A stretch of 64,000 bases of DNA, from the NCBI GenBank assembly GCA_900539605.1, contig UQCS01000006.1, positions 1-64,000 of the forward strand, in the 5' to 3' direction. The position numbers were made by a program, and so were the translations under genes. The stretch is from an uncultured Azospirillum sp. (GTDB lineage Bacteria > Pseudomonadota > Alphaproteobacteria > RF32 > CAG-239). The notes below the pieces were generated by a model. The model was not told the DNA's origin. It did no database searches and was given only the letters and a program-made list of their open reading frames with translations. Below, piece by piece: positions 1-9,153 of the stretch (its first letter is position 1; every line of letters starts with the position of its first letter).

Positions 1-5
1 CAAAC

Positions 6-40
6 AAAAAACTCCCCGATATATGATCGGGGAGTTTTTT
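6..40. terminator. Bidirectional intrinsic terminator
   Basis: A 15-bp perfect stem (6-20 with 26-40) has a 5-base loop and A and T tracts on its two sides. It can stop transcription in either direction and probably ends a gene lying left of the window. Confidence 0.8.
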
Positions 41-160
41 TATTACAAGCCTTACAGAAAACCTCATTTAAATGCTAAGATGTTGAGACAACAACGTTCC
101 ATATCCTGCCGTCAGTTGAGGTCTGAATTGCATTTTCTAACGGAAAGATCAGAAAAGAAA

Positions 161-187
161 AACGTCCTGAAAACAGGACGTTTTTTA
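161..187 (+). terminator. Intrinsic terminator
   Basis: A 9-bp GC-containing stem (161-169 with 174-182) with a 4-base A loop is followed by a run of T. I can assign no intact gene to it. Bases 41-160 show no recognisable feature. Confidence 0.7.
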
Positions 188-248
188 TGGTTCAACATAA
201 CACGCCCTGCGTATGCAGGCAGATACAGACATTCCGGGCGGCTGTTAG

Positions 249-512
249 GACGGCAGAGGCACGTTGTTAAATTCGAACGGTAAACTCAACCGTGAGGCCG
301 ATGCCGTTACTTCGCTCTGTCTGAAAAATGCGGCTTTCACCAATATCCGTAACCGCGGTGCCATCCCGTTTGCCTATCCGGCCAACAGCGCCACCGGTAA
401 TGCGGATTCGCTCATCATTTCGCGCGTTTACAAAAGCCCTTATTTTACGACATTATGTTTGCTCGTCAAAGAGATGCCGGCAACCCAAACCATACTTGAA
501 AAATTGCCATGA
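249..512 (+). pseudogene. Decayed coding fragment, unidentified
   Basis: An open frame runs from just after an in-frame stop at 246 to a TGA at 510-512. Codon choice (GCC, AAC, GGT, ACC) matches neighbouring real genes, so it looks like coding DNA. There is no convincing start codon; the best is TTG at 264, without a clear ribosome site. The peptide is about 80 residues and I recognise no domain. Its stop overlaps the ATG of the next frame in the ATGA manner of coupled genes. I read it as the 3' remnant of a lost gene whose original function cannot be told. Confidence 0.35.
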
Positions 513-755
513 ACGACAATCCCAATCCCGATCAAAACACCGAATCCGAAATCCCCGACGTTCCGACGCCGCCCATTCCGACTCCGACAATTGCCGCGTC
601 ACGCCGGAAGTCCTTTTCTGTCAGGAACCGCCGACAGCCGTTTTGAAACAAACGGGCAATCTGGTAAACAACATTGCGTTTCCGTTCTCAACGCCGATTA
701 TAACTTGTGGGCCCGCCACGCCTTCAGCAACAACGACAAAGCATCTTCGTTCGGA
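509..755 (+). pseudogene. Frameshifted coding remnant, unidentified
   Basis: An ATG at 509 opens a proline-rich peptide (MNDNPNPDQNTESEIPDVP...) that stops at 644-646 after 45 residues. Around 600-624 coding-like codon use moves to another frame, which reads through residues like NADYNLWARHAFSNNDKASS before a stop near 755. This looks like one former gene broken by a frameshift. The family is unknown. No intact gene is visible between here and the rpmH promoter. Confidence 0.35.
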
Positions 756-883
756 TAGGAATTGAACAACACTCGGCAATTTATACGGTTTAGACGTCAA
801 ATTCGTTTCTGCAACCCCGTCAAACCGACCGCTTTTAAATGGGGATTTTTCTTTGCTTTGGTCTGTCAATGCTGTTTTTTTGT

Positions 884-912
884 TTGACACTTTAACAAAA
901 AGAAGTTATTAA
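884..912 (+). promoter_or_regulatory. Probable rpmH promoter
   Basis: A perfect TTGACA at 884-889 is followed after 17 bases by TATTAA at 907-912. It lies about 70 bases before the rpmH start. The leader between them holds a small palindrome near 933-948. Confidence 0.55.
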
Positions 913-981
913 GTAGCTGAAAAAACCGAGAACCTTCTTTAAAGAAGGCTTTAAATAACAATAATAAACCGGAGAAATACA

Positions 982-1116
982 ATGAAACGCACATATCAAC
1001 CCTCTAAATTAGTAAGAGCCCGCCGCCATGGTTTTCGCACCCGCATGGCTACTCAGGGTGGACGCAAAGTTTTAGCTGCCCGCAGAGCCAGAGGACGCGC
1101 TAAGCTGTCAGCTTAA
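982..1116 (+). CDS. rpmH: 50S ribosomal protein L34
   Basis: The 44-residue basic protein begins [18 protein letters not shown] and continues with the [17 protein letters not shown] pattern typical of L34, at the family's normal length. L34 is a small protein of the large ribosomal subunit. A GGAG ribosome site sits 8 bases before the ATG at 982. It is first in the conserved order rpmH-rnpA-yidD-yidC-yihA, and the start of rnpA is only 11 bases downstream, so the genes are very likely cotranscribed from the promoter at 884-912. Confidence 0.97.
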   Translation: MKRTYQPSKLVRARRHGFRTRMATQGGRKVLAARRARGRAKLSA

Positions 1117-1127
1117 GGCACAGACAG

Positions 1128-1535
1128 ATGCCGGCTTTTTCCAAGTTGAAAAAACGCAAGGATTTTATCTATGCGGCTAAATCGGGAGTTTCCGTTCCAA
1201 CCCGCACCATCGTTTTGCAGGCGGTTTTTCGCAAATCCGACAGTCCTGTAACCGGTGCCCGGATCGGATATACCACAACCAAGAAAATCGGCAAAGCAGT
1301 GGTTAGGAACCTTTGCCGTCGTCGGCTCCGCGCCGCGGCGGCACTGTTTTTTGAAAAACTTGCCCTTCCGACGGCAGACTATGTTCTGATTGCCCGTTTT
1401 AGCACCGCCGACGCCGACTTTAAAAACATCTGCCGCGACTTGCAGCGCGGTCTCAAAAAAATCAATCAGACCCTAAACGGAGAAGCCGATCATGATCAAC
1501 CGGATACTCAAGTTTCCGTTTCTGCTGCTGATTAA
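1128..1535 (+). CDS. rnpA: Ribonuclease P protein component
   Basis: The 135-residue basic protein is the protein subunit of RNase P, which helps the catalytic RNA remove 5' leaders from precursor tRNAs. The N-terminal F..LKKRKDF segment and the RNA-binding signature around R60-R68 (RNLCRRRLR) identify it. The usual RNR element reads RNL here, but the arginine cluster is kept. Its last 44 bases overlap the yidD start in another frame, and the C-terminal tail encoded there is not conserved in the family. Position between rpmH and yidD supports the call. Confidence 0.93.
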   Translation: MPAFSKLKKRKDFIYAAKSGVSVPTRTIVLQAVFRKSDSPVTGARIGYTTTKKIGKAVVRNLCRRRLRAAAALFFEKLALPTADYVLIARFSTADADFKNICRDLQRGLKKINQTLNGEADHDQPDTQVSVSAAD

Positions 1536-1755
1536 ATTCTATCAAAAAGCCATCTCTCCTTTTCTTCCGCATAGTTGCCGCTTTCACCCCACTTGCTCGC
1601 AATATATGCTGGAAGCCATTCAAATTCACGGTATTATCAAAGGAATATACCTCGGCACCCGCCGTCTTTTGCGCTGTCATCCATGGGGAGGTTCCGGATT
1701 CGACCCGGTTCCGCCCAAATCAAACTGCAAGGCCAGAGATAAAAACTTGCATTGA
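1492..1755 (+). CDS. yidD: Membrane protein insertion efficiency factor YidD
   Basis: The 87-residue protein has the YidD core: a hydrophobic amphipathic N-terminus (residues 5-25), then FHPTCSQY and the [20 protein letters not shown] block. YidD is a small inner-face membrane-associated protein that aids insertion of membrane proteins with YidC. ATG at 1492 lies inside the end of rnpA with a 44-base overlap, a usual arrangement at this locus. yidC starts 55 bases downstream. Confidence 0.95.
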   Translation: MINRILKFPFLLLIKFYQKAISPFLPHSCRFHPTCSQYMLEAIQIHGIIKGIYLGTRRLLRCHPWGGSGFDPVPPKSNCKARDKNLH

Positions 1756-1810
1756 AAATAAATACTGTTATATTCGTGTGATAAATAAATTTTAAGGGAA
1801 TTCAACAACA

Positions 1811-3472
1811 ATGAACGACGACATCAAAAGCTTCTATACGGCAATCATTTTGTCGCTGGCGCTTATTTTCATCACCAACCATTTCTTCTTCAAAAAAGAC
1901 ATCACGCCCGAAACACCGGCAATTGCGGTTAAGGCTCCGGAAACTGAAAATAAAGTCCCTGCCGCCGAATCACAGCCTGATGCCGTCCTTTCCTCCCAAG
2001 CCGCGGTTGCCGCTTTTCCGCATACCGACATCAGTACTCCTGCTCTCGCCGGTTCTTTCCGTACCCGCGGATTCCGTATCGACAATTTATGGCTGGAAAA
2101 ATATAAACAAACCCTTTCACCCGACAGCCCGGACGTTGAACTGCTGTCTCCTGCCAAAACGGCCAACCCTTATTATGCCGAATTCGGCTGGTTGGCCGCC
2201 GACGCTTCGATTCGGTTGCCCAACGCCGACACTCCGTGGAACGTCAAAGGCAACAAATTAACCCCCGACACCCCGGTCGTTTTGGAATGGGAAAACGGAC
2301 AAGGCTTAAAATTTATTACCAAAATTTCGCTCGATCAAAACTATATGTTCACCGTCAGCCAGGCGGTTGAAAACAATACCGGCAGCAACGTCACCCTCTA
2401 TCCCTACGGTCTGATTGCCCGTTCTCCGGCAGCCGTCGGCAGCCGAAGCGTTGTTCATGAAGGAATGGTCGGTGTGATGGATGCAACCTTGAAGGAAATC
2501 AAATACGACGACCTGGAAAAGGAAAACGAAGAATTCGTTACTTCGGGCGGCTGGCTCGGTTTTACCGACCGCTACTGGTTTTCGGCAATCATTCTCAATC
2601 CGCAGGTTGAAAGTAAAGTCAAATTCAGCAAAAGCGGTGACAATCTTTATCAGAGCGATTTCGTCGGGGCACCCCTCACCATTGCTCCCGGTGCGGTCGG
2701 TTCCGATCAGATTATGTTCTATGCCGGTGCCAAAGAAATCAAACTGCTCGACAAATATACCAAAACTTACAACATCCCCAAGTTTGATCTTGCGGTCGAC
2801 TTCGGCTGGTACTATTTCCTCACCAAGCCTTTTTTCTACATTCTCGACTTTTTGTATAACATCATCGGCAACATGGGATGGGCAATTCTGTTATTTGCCG
2901 CTCTGTTACGACTGGTCATGTTTCCAATTGCCAACAAATCTTATGAAAACATGGCCAAGATGAAAAAACTGCAACCCAAACTGAAAGAGTTGCAGGAAAA
3001 ATATGACGATAAAGTCAAACTTCAGCAAGAAACGATGGAACTGTACCGCCGCGAGAAAATTAACCCGGCCGCCGGGTGTTTGCCAATGTTTATTCAAATT
3101 CCGGTCTTCTTCTCACTCTACAAGGTTTTGAATATCGCCATCGAAATCCGCCACGCCCCGTTCATCGGCTGGATTAAAGACCTTTCGGCGCCGGATCCGT
3201 TGACATTATCGGTAATTACCCACCTTCCGATACCGGCCTTTCTCAACATCGGCGTATGGCCGATCATCATGGGGCTGACCATGTATATCCAACAAAAACT
3301 TAACCCGGCTCCCACCAACAAAGATCAGGCGCGTATGTTTGCGCTGCTGCCGCTGATTTTTATGTTCATGATGGGGCATTTTGCTTCCGGTTTGGTCATT
3401 TACTGGACACTGAGCAACATTCTGTCCATCATCCAGCAACGTGCCATCACCAAACGCAATCAGGATAAATAG
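1811..3472 (+). CDS. yidC: Membrane protein insertase YidC
   Basis: The 553-residue protein matches proteobacterial YidC. It has an N-terminal membrane segment (about residues 8-26), a large periplasmic beta-rich domain (about 60-330) and a C-terminal 60KD-type core with about five membrane segments (about 335-545). YidC inserts and folds inner-membrane proteins alone or with SecYEG. A conserved cytoplasmic loop ([19 protein letters not shown]) precedes the segment containing [14 protein letters not shown]. The ATG follows an AAGGGAA ribosome site. yihA begins 2 bases after the stop. Confidence 0.97.
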   Translation: MNDDIKSFYTAIILSLALIFITNHFFFKKDITPETPAIAVKAPETENKVPAAESQPDAVLSSQAAVAAFPHTDISTPALAGSFRTRGFRIDNLWLEKYKQTLSPDSPDVELLSPAKTANPYYAEFGWLAADASIRLPNADTPWNVKGNKLTPDTPVVLEWENGQGLKFITKISLDQNYMFTVSQAVENNTGSNVTLYPYGLIARSPAAVGSRSVVHEGMVGVMDATLKEIKYDDLEKENEEFVTSGGWLGFTDRYWFSAIILNPQVESKVKFSKSGDNLYQSDFVGAPLTIAPGAVGSDQIMFYAGAKEIKLLDKYTKTYNIPKFDLAVDFGWYYFLTKPFFYILDFLYNIIGNMGWAILLFAALLRLVMFPIANKSYENMAKMKKLQPKLKELQEKYDDKVKLQQETMELYRREKINPAAGCLPMFIQIPVFFSLYKVLNIAIEIRHAPFIGWIKDLSAPDPLTLSVITHLPIPAFLNIGVWPIIMGLTMYIQQKLNPAPTNKDQARMFALLPLIFMFMMGHFASGLVIYWTLSNILSIIQQRAITKRNQDK

Positions 3473-3474
3473 AT

Positions 3475-4128
3475 ATGAAAAATCTCAACCCTCAATATGA
3501 TACCGAACAGCTCGAAGCCGGCCGAAAGCTCCTTGCTTCTCCCTGCACTTTTGTATTGGGGGTTGCGTCGCTCAGCCAACTGCCGCCCGATGACCAAATG
3601 GGAGAAATTGCTTTTGCCGGTCGTTCAAACGTTGGAAAATCGAGTCTGATCAACGCATTAACCGGCCGTAAAAGCCTGGCCAAAACGTCTAACACGCCCG
3701 GACGCACCCAGCAGTTAAACTACTTTAATCTGGCCGACTGCTTGTTTTTGGTCGACCTGCCCGGCTATGGTTTTGCCAAAGCGCCGGAAAGCATGGTCAA
3801 AAAATGGCAGAAAACCATTTTTGCCTATTTGCAGGGGCGGGTCAATCTTAAACGGGTATTCCTTTTGATCGATTCCCGCCACGGCATTAAAAAAGTCGAC
3901 CGCGACATTATGGAAATGCTGGACAAAGCGGCAGTTACTTATCAGATTGTCCTTACCAAAAGCGACAAAATCTCCGCCACCGAACTGGAAAAGGTTCTGA
4001 CACAGACGCGGACGGAAACATCCAAACACGCGGCCGCATATGTCGAAGTCATTGTTACCAGTTCGGAAAAAGGATTCGGCATTGATGAACTGCGGGCCGA
4101 AATCGCCCAAATTGCCGCGGCAGCCTGA
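3475..4128 (+). CDS. yihA: Ribosome biogenesis GTP-binding protein YihA/EngB
   Basis: The 217-residue TRAFAC-class GTPase has G1 GRSNVGKS at residues 49-56, G3 DLPGYG and G4 TKSD. YihA (YsxC, EngB) binds GTP and helps assemble the large ribosomal subunit. Length and motif order are normal. It follows yidC by 2 bases and is the last gene of the rpmH operon. A hairpin terminator begins 30 bases after its stop. Confidence 0.96.
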   Translation: MKNLNPQYDTEQLEAGRKLLASPCTFVLGVASLSQLPPDDQMGEIAFAGRSNVGKSSLINALTGRKSLAKTSNTPGRTQQLNYFNLADCLFLVDLPGYGFAKAPESMVKKWQKTIFAYLQGRVNLKRVFLLIDSRHGIKKVDRDIMEMLDKAAVTYQIVLTKSDKISATELEKVLTQTRTETSKHAAAYVEVIVTSSEKGFGIDELRAEIAQIAAAA

Positions 4129-4157
4129 TATCTGCCTAATTTCTTAAGATGATAATG

Positions 4158-4180
4158 CTCCCGGACCATCCGGGAGTTTT
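4158..4180 (+). terminator. Terminator after yihA
   Basis: A 7-bp GC stem (4158-4164 with 4170-4176) and a short T run lie 30 bases after the yihA stop. Confidence 0.55.
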
Positions 4181-4191
4181 CGTCAGACCAT

Positions 4192-4223
4192 AAAAAAACA
4201 CCCCGCATATGGGGTGTTTTTTT
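4192..4223. terminator. Bidirectional terminator, yihA / tRNA-Arg
   Basis: A 13-bp stem with A and T tracts (4192-4204 with 4211-4223) lies between the convergent yihA operon and the tRNA. It begins one base past the tRNA 3' end, so it is the natural terminator for the tRNA. Confidence 0.85.
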
Positions 4224-4224
4224 A

Positions 4225-4301
4225 TGGCGCGCCCGGCGGGATTCGAACTCACAACCTTCTGATCCGTAGTCAGATGCTCTATCCAATTGAGCTACGGGCG
4301 C
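4225..4301 (-). tRNA. tRNA-Arg (anticodon ACG)
   Basis: Read on the minus strand, 77 nt fold as a cloverleaf. The acceptor stem pairs GCGCCCG with CGGGCGC, the D arm is AGCTCAATTGGATAGAGC, and the anticodon loop is CTACGGA with anticodon ACG. A TTCGAAT T loop and an encoded 3' CCA complete it. The A34 would be deaminated to inosine to read CGU, CGC and CGA. The T stem has one A-C mismatch. A terminator follows immediately. Confidence 0.95.
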
Positions 4302-4509
4302 ATCTTTTTGCTTTACATCAGCTTTAATACAGCCTTTTATTTTTTTTTGCAAGCAAAATTTAAACAAATTTAATTTTTTTCTGTTAAATATAACTGCAGG
4401 TGTAAAAATACTTATTTGCTTATGGTAAAATTGTCTTTACATTCAAGCGGAAAAGTGTAAAAAAACATTAGGTTATATATTTAAATATATTGATAAGGTA
4501 GCTGATTAC

Positions 4510-5598
4510 ATGAAAAACACTGTACTAAAATTATTGGTCGCCTCCACGGTTGTCCTTACATCGGCATGTGCCGGTCCTGACGGATTGTTCCCTTCTCTTC
4601 TGGGCAGCGATTCGCAGGAAGACACCCATGCCAACGGCAATATCGTTGTCCGCAGCGGCTCATACGAAGACGCCCACGGCGCCAATACCGGAACTTTCGT
4701 TGGGCAGAAAATTATTGCCTTCCGTCAGGAACTTGAACAAATTAAAGTTTCGCATCAAATCAACCGTGAAGAGTTGAAAAGAATTCAAAAAAATATTGCA
4801 GCTAATTCCACTCAATATAACAAAACTGTCGGCAGCATAGAAACCAAACTGCAAATCGGCACCACTCCAGGCAACCCCAACCTTTACAATATGTTGCAAC
4901 AGGCACAAAACAACGTGCAGACAATGTCGCTCAATGCCAACGCCCTTGATAACCTGTCGGTAAAAGTGGCCAACGATGCCACCTCTACCGTTTATTTGAT
5001 CGATTCTGTCCGCGCCGCTTTCCATATCTCGGGTGCGGTCGACGAAGACCATCGCCAGCTGCGGCTGCTGCAAAACGAAGCTGAACAGCTTTCGGTCACC
5101 ATCAACAGTCTCAATAATCAGGTAACCGACGATTCTGCCCGTCAACAGCAATACCTGGCTTCGGCTCAAAGCCAGCTCAGCCGCCTGAACGCCGCCATCC
5201 GCACCGGTAGTTTTAAAAACGCGCCGGCACCGGTTTACAATCGTCCGGCTCTGTTCGGCAAACCGGCGCCTTCACGGGCGGTGATTGCCCCCGCAGCCGC
5301 GCAGCCCGCTGCCGTACCGAATGCCAAACCTCTATTCGTGGCCAAATTCAAAAAAGACAATGTCAGCTACAAAGAAGGCCTGAGCACCGCGGTAAAAGCA
5401 ACTCTCAAACGCAAAAGCAGCGCCGTTTTTGACGTTGTTGCCGTCTCCGCACCGACTTCGCAGTCAAAAGCGCGGCAGCATGCAGAAAAAATCTTTACCG
5501 AAATCACCGCTATGGGCGTCACCCCGGCAAATGTCAATTTAAGCGCCAAAACCGACGCCAAGACCGACAGCGCCGAAGTTTGGATTTTTGTAAAATAA
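4510..5598 (+). CDS. Conserved alphaproteobacterial lipoprotein, function unknown
   Basis: This 362-residue predicted lipoprotein has a hydrophobic signal (about residues 4-18) ending in a lipobox-like LTSAC with the acceptor cysteine near residue 20. A coiled-coil-rich centre (about 65-225) and an Ala/Pro-rich linker (about 235-275) follow. The C-terminal domain has the pattern NVSYKEGLSTAVK...FDVVAVSAP...ITAMGVTPANVNLSA. This recalls an uncharacterised envelope family of Alphaproteobacteria whose C-terminus resembles an OmpA-like or sporulation-related fold; that match is from memory. It stands alone after an AT-rich leader and is probably periplasmic or outer-membrane anchored. I assign no function. 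Confidence 0.75.
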   Translation: MKNTVLKLLVASTVVLTSACAGPDGLFPSLLGSDSQEDTHANGNIVVRSGSYEDAHGANTGTFVGQKIIAFRQELEQIKVSHQINREELKRIQKNIAANSTQYNKTVGSIETKLQIGTTPGNPNLYNMLQQAQNNVQTMSLNANALDNLSVKVANDATSTVYLIDSVRAAFHISGAVDEDHRQLRLLQNEAEQLSVTINSLNNQVTDDSARQQQYLASAQSQLSRLNAAIRTGSFKNAPAPVYNRPALFGKPAPSRAVIAPAAAQPAAVPNAKPLFVAKFKKDNVSYKEGLSTAVKATLKRKSSAVFDVVAVSAPTSQSKARQHAEKIFTEITAMGVTPANVNLSAKTDAKTDSAEVWIFVK

Positions 5599-5671
5599 TC
5601 AATTGCCGTTAATCATAAAAAACCCCGGAAACCCGGAATTTTATTTTACCGTAAATCTTTCTGCTGCCCGG

Positions 5672-6811
5672 CTATTCCTTGCCGAGGTTGGTTTCGCGGT
5701 TGATATAAACAGCCATAATAATACCGAAACTCGCCGTTACCGATAAAATAACCGTTCCGCCATAAGAAATCAACGGCAACGGCACTCCGACCACCGGCAA
5801 CAGCCCCAGTACCATGGCAATATTGATAAATACATATAAAAAATAGTTGGTGGCCAAACCGATAATCAGCAATTTACCGAAATAACTGGTGGTTTTCAGC
5901 GCAAAGGAATAACTGTAAGCCAAAATCGCCATATTAACCAGCACCACCAAAATTCCGCCGATCAGACCAAACTCTTCCGACAACATCGTAAAAATAAAAT
6001 CGGTATGTTTTTCGGGTAAAAAGTTGAGATGACTCTGGGTTCCCTTCAAAAAACCCTTACCGAAAACACCGCCCGATCCCAACGCGATTTTAGACTGCAT
6101 AATATGATACCCGGCTCCCAGCGGATCGCGTTCCGGATCAAGAAAAGTCAGAACTCGCTGCCGCTGATAATCGTGCAAAAAGTGCCATCCGACCGGCATC
6201 AAAACCGCTGCCATGCCGGCCAAGGCAACAAATTTCCAGACTTGAACCCCAACCACAAACAAGATGACCCCGGTGGTAAAAATAATCATCAGGGCAGTTC
6301 CCAAATCAGGTTGAGCCATAATCAGCAATGCCGGCACCATCGCCATCAACAACGGCGGAACAATACCGCGAATCGTTTCAATGCTTTGCAGGGTGGTGGT
6401 ATGAAAATATTTGGCCAACGCCATTACCAGAGCAATTTTCATCAGTTCCGAAGGCTGAAGCTTAATAAACTTGAGATCGATCCAACGGGTTGCTCCCATT
6501 CCGGTATAACCGGCAGCTTCCACCACAATCAGCAAAACCAAAACAGCAAAATAAAACGGATAAGTCCACCGCAGATAAACCTTAATGTCAATCATCGCGG
6601 CAATAAACATCACCGCAAAACCCATTGCAAACCGCAGAGCATGATTAACCGCCCAGCCTTCCCAACTGCCGTTGGCCGCCGAATACAGCATCATGACCCC
6701 AGTTGCCGCCAACAGCGAAATCAGCAGAAAATAAGGCACATTGAGATTATACAGTTTCTCGCGGAAACTGAGGTTTGGATTATGCAGTCCCAGTTTATAC
6801 GGTTTATACAT
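5672..6811 (-). CDS. rodA: Peptidoglycan polymerase RodA (SEDS family)
   Basis: The 379-residue polytopic membrane protein has about ten membrane segments and the SEDS signatures AQPDLGTALM, FLPEKHTDFIF and GLLPVVGVPLPLISYGG. RodA polymerises lipid II into glycan strands for cell elongation, working with PBP2. Its start lies 3 bases downstream of the mrdA stop. It is the last gene of the minus-strand operon mreC-mreD-mrdA-rodA, the elongasome module of rod-shaped bacteria. mreB is not in the window. Confidence 0.96.
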   Translation of the reverse strand: MYKPYKLGLHNPNLSFREKLYNLNVPYFLLISLLAATGVMMLYSAANGSWEGWAVNHALRFAMGFAVMFIAAMIDIKVYLRWTYPFYFAVLVLLIVVEAAGYTGMGATRWIDLKFIKLQPSELMKIALVMALAKYFHTTTLQSIETIRGIVPPLLMAMVPALLIMAQPDLGTALMIIFTTGVILFVVGVQVWKFVALAGMAAVLMPVGWHFLHDYQRQRVLTFLDPERDPLGAGYHIMQSKIALGSGGVFGKGFLKGTQSHLNFLPEKHTDFIFTMLSEEFGLIGGILVVLVNMAILAYSYSFALKTTSYFGKLLIIGLATNYFLYVFINIAMVLGLLPVVGVPLPLISYGGTVILSVTASFGIIMAVYINRETNLGKE

Positions 6812-6814
6812 ATT

Positions 6815-8635
6815 CTATTTTCCTTCCTCATCGAGCTTCAGGGCTTCCAGCAACAATTTGCTGCCGATCGGCGCCGCTACCGTTGAACCGCCGCCGCCGT
6901 GTTCCACCAGAACCGCCACCGCATATTTGGGGTTGTCTTGCGGTGCATAACCGACAAACAGTGCATGATTGCGGTATTTCCACGGCAAATCTTCCTGTTT
7001 GACAATACCGCTTTGGCGTTCTTTCATGCTGATTCGTCGCACCTGGGTGGTTCCGGTTTTGCCGCACATTCTTTTGCCGTTATAATTAAACTGCGAAGCA
7101 AAAGCAGTGCCGCCCGGACGATTCACCACCGCACACATTCCCTCTTTGACAATTTCGAGATAGTTTTTGTTGACCGATATGCGCCGTATATTTTTCAATT
7201 GCTCAGCATCCGGCTTTACAAAAGTCGGACGGATTTCCCTGCCGCCGTTGACAAGTCGTGCCGTCATCACGGCCAGTTGCAGCGGTGTCGTCAAAATATA
7301 GCCCTGTCCGATACCGGCAATCAGAGTTTCGCCGGTCTGCCATGGTTCGCCGAAACGTTCCAGCCGCCATTTTTTATCAGGAATCAATCCGCTTTTTTCG
7401 CCGCCGGATTCAATGCCGGTCGGCAAACCGAGTCCGAATCGTCGTGCCATTGCGGCAATTTTTTCAATTCCCAGTTTTTGCGCTACGTCATAAAAGAAAA
7501 TGTCGCATGAATGCTGCAATGCTTCAACGACATTCAGCGCCCCGTGTCCGCTTTTTTTCCAACAGTGAAACAAATGGTTGCCAAGCTGGGTTTTGCCGGA
7601 ACAAAAGACTTTGCTGTCTTTGGTGATAATTCCTGCTTCCAGAGCTGCCAGCGCCACCACCATTTTAAATGTGGAACCCGGCGAATACAATCCCGCAACC
7701 GCTTTATTCATCAACGGACTTTTTTCGTCATTGAGCAGAGTACGGAAAAAATCGCCGCCGACACCTTGTGCAAAATCGTTGGAATCATACGAAGGCGTTG
7801 ACACAAAAGCCAGAATTTCCCCGCTGTTGACATCCATCAAAACCGCAGCGCCGCTTTCTTCACCGTACAGTTCATAAGCTTTTTGCTGAAGACGGGTATC
7901 AATGCTCAGTTGCAGATTTTCACCGGCGGTTCCGTCAATTCGCTCAATTTCTTTCATTACCCGTCCAAGCGCATTGACTTCCAGCTTGAGGTTACCGCCG
8001 GCGCCGCGCAATTTTTTTTCAAATTGCTTTTCAATTCCGTCCTTGCCGATCTTAAAACCGGGAATCCCAAGCAACGGGTCATTATCTTTTTTCATATCGT
8101 TTTCGGAGACCGACGAAACATATCCGAGAACATGTGCCGTCTGCCGCCCGAAAGGATAATAACGGCTCAGACCGTCGTCAATAATAATACCCGGCATTTC
8201 CGGAGAGGCCAGCAAAACTTTGCTGACATCGTCCCAACTCAATCCGTCCTTAATTTTGATCGGCACAAAACGACGATATTTTTTCAGATCTTTCTTAATC
8301 CGTTCTTCTTCGGCTTCGCTCAACGGCATAATTTTCTTAAACCGGTCAAGTGTTTCCTGAACGCTGGCGGTTTGTTCGGCCACAATCATTGCCTGAAAAT
8401 TCTGACGGTTGCCGGCCAGCACTTTCTGATGGCGGTCAACAATCACTCCCCGCGGCGGAATCAGCAGCCGGGTCGAAATACGGTTTTCATCCGCCATCGT
8501 GCTGAACTGATCGGCCTGATAAACCTGAAGATAATACAGACGTGCAATAATCAGCAACAACAGCATAAACTGGATCAGCACCCATACCAGGGTACGACCG
8601 ATCAAAACTTTTCCTTTGTCATTGTCACGGTTCAT
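6815..8635 (-). CDS. mrdA: Penicillin-binding protein 2 (elongasome transpeptidase)
   Basis: The 606-residue class B PBP has an N-terminal membrane anchor (about residues 12-32), a PBP dimer domain (about 55-230) and a transpeptidase domain. The active-site motifs are STFK with Ser321 and Lys324, then SCD, then KTGTT. PBP2 cross-links peptidoglycan during elongation and activates RodA. I chose ATG at 8635 because it overlaps the mreD stop by one base (TAATG); the longer open frame upstream only shadows mreD. Confidence 0.95.
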   Translation of the reverse strand: MNRDNDKGKVLIGRTLVWVLIQFMLLLLIIARLYYLQVYQADQFSTMADENRISTRLLIPPRGVIVDRHQKVLAGNRQNFQAMIVAEQTASVQETLDRFKKIMPLSEAEEERIKKDLKKYRRFVPIKIKDGLSWDDVSKVLLASPEMPGIIIDDGLSRYYPFGRQTAHVLGYVSSVSENDMKKDNDPLLGIPGFKIGKDGIEKQFEKKLRGAGGNLKLEVNALGRVMKEIERIDGTAGENLQLSIDTRLQQKAYELYGEESGAAVLMDVNSGEILAFVSTPSYDSNDFAQGVGGDFFRTLLNDEKSPLMNKAVAGLYSPGSTFKMVVALAALEAGIITKDSKVFCSGKTQLGNHLFHCWKKSGHGALNVVEALQHSCDIFFYDVAQKLGIEKIAAMARRFGLGLPTGIESGGEKSGLIPDKKWRLERFGEPWQTGETLIAGIGQGYILTTPLQLAVMTARLVNGGREIRPTFVKPDAEQLKNIRRISVNKNYLEIVKEGMCAVVNRPGGTAFASQFNYNGKRMCGKTGTTQVRRISMKERQSGIVKQEDLPWKYRNHALFVGYAPQDNPKYAVAVLVEHGGGGSTVAAPIGSKLLLEALKLDEEGK

Positions 8636-9153
8636 TATGAATCGTCCTGCAAAAAGTTGTTCAGCACCAAGGCATTCAAACCGCCGATCACCGGATAAAA
8701 AGCCAGACTGGTCAAATAGGTGAAAAACAACAACGACAACGGCAAAAACTGCTGATAATAGACCGACAGCGCCAACCAGCGCGCCAGCAGACAAACCGGC
8801 AGCAGTGCCGCCACACCGATCCACAGCACTACAAAAATTTTACCGTTTAAATATTTAATCAAATTAGTCACCAGCAGATACATCACCAGCATTGCGACAA
8901 GCCCCGAACCAAACGGCGCTGCCGAAACCGTGTCCGCGGCCATGCCGAGAATAAACACTGACAAAAGATTAAACAAGTCGGGACGATATATCAACCAGAA
9001 ATAGACACACATTAAACCGACTGCCGGCCGGGCATTGCCGGCAATTTCAGACTTCAACGGCATAAAGGAAAACAAAACCAGTGCCACCGACATCAACAGC
9101 GGCAAGCTGCGGCAAAACCGGTTGACGGCAATTTCCCGCCATTCTTCTTTCAT
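8635..9153 (-). CDS. mreD: Rod shape-determining protein MreD
   Basis: The 172-residue hydrophobic protein has about five membrane segments, as in MreD, and sits in the fixed order mreC-mreD-mrdA. MreD is an inner-membrane part of the elongasome linking MreC and PBP2 to the cytoplasmic side. Its start overlaps the mreC stop by 4 bases (ATGA) and its stop overlaps the mrdA start by one base, so the genes are translationally coupled. Sequence conservation in this family is low, and the call rests largely on context. Confidence 0.88.
   Translation of the reverse strand: MKEEWREIAVNRFCRSLPLLMSVALVLFSFMPLKSEIAGNARPAVGLMCVYFWLIYRPDLFNLLSVFILGMAADTVSAAPFGSGLVAMLVMYLLVTNLIKYLNGKIFVVLWIGVAALLPVCLLARWLALSVYYQQFLPLSLLFFTYLTSLAFYPVIGGLNALVLNNFLQDDS

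Noticed and set aside
5614..5645. Hairpin between the lipoprotein gene and rodA as a strong terminator
   Set aside because: The stem is only CCGG with CCGG. It may work for rodA on the minus strand, but it is too weak to call.
6029..6886. A 285-codon plus-strand open frame across rodA and the end of mrdA
   Set aside because: It lies antisense to two well-supported genes, and its translation is rich in His, Asn and Gln with no motif.
8636..8824. Upstream extension of the PBP2 frame by 63 codons
   Set aside because: The extension lies in mreD in another frame. ATG at 8635 with the TAATG junction and the MNRD start fits the family.
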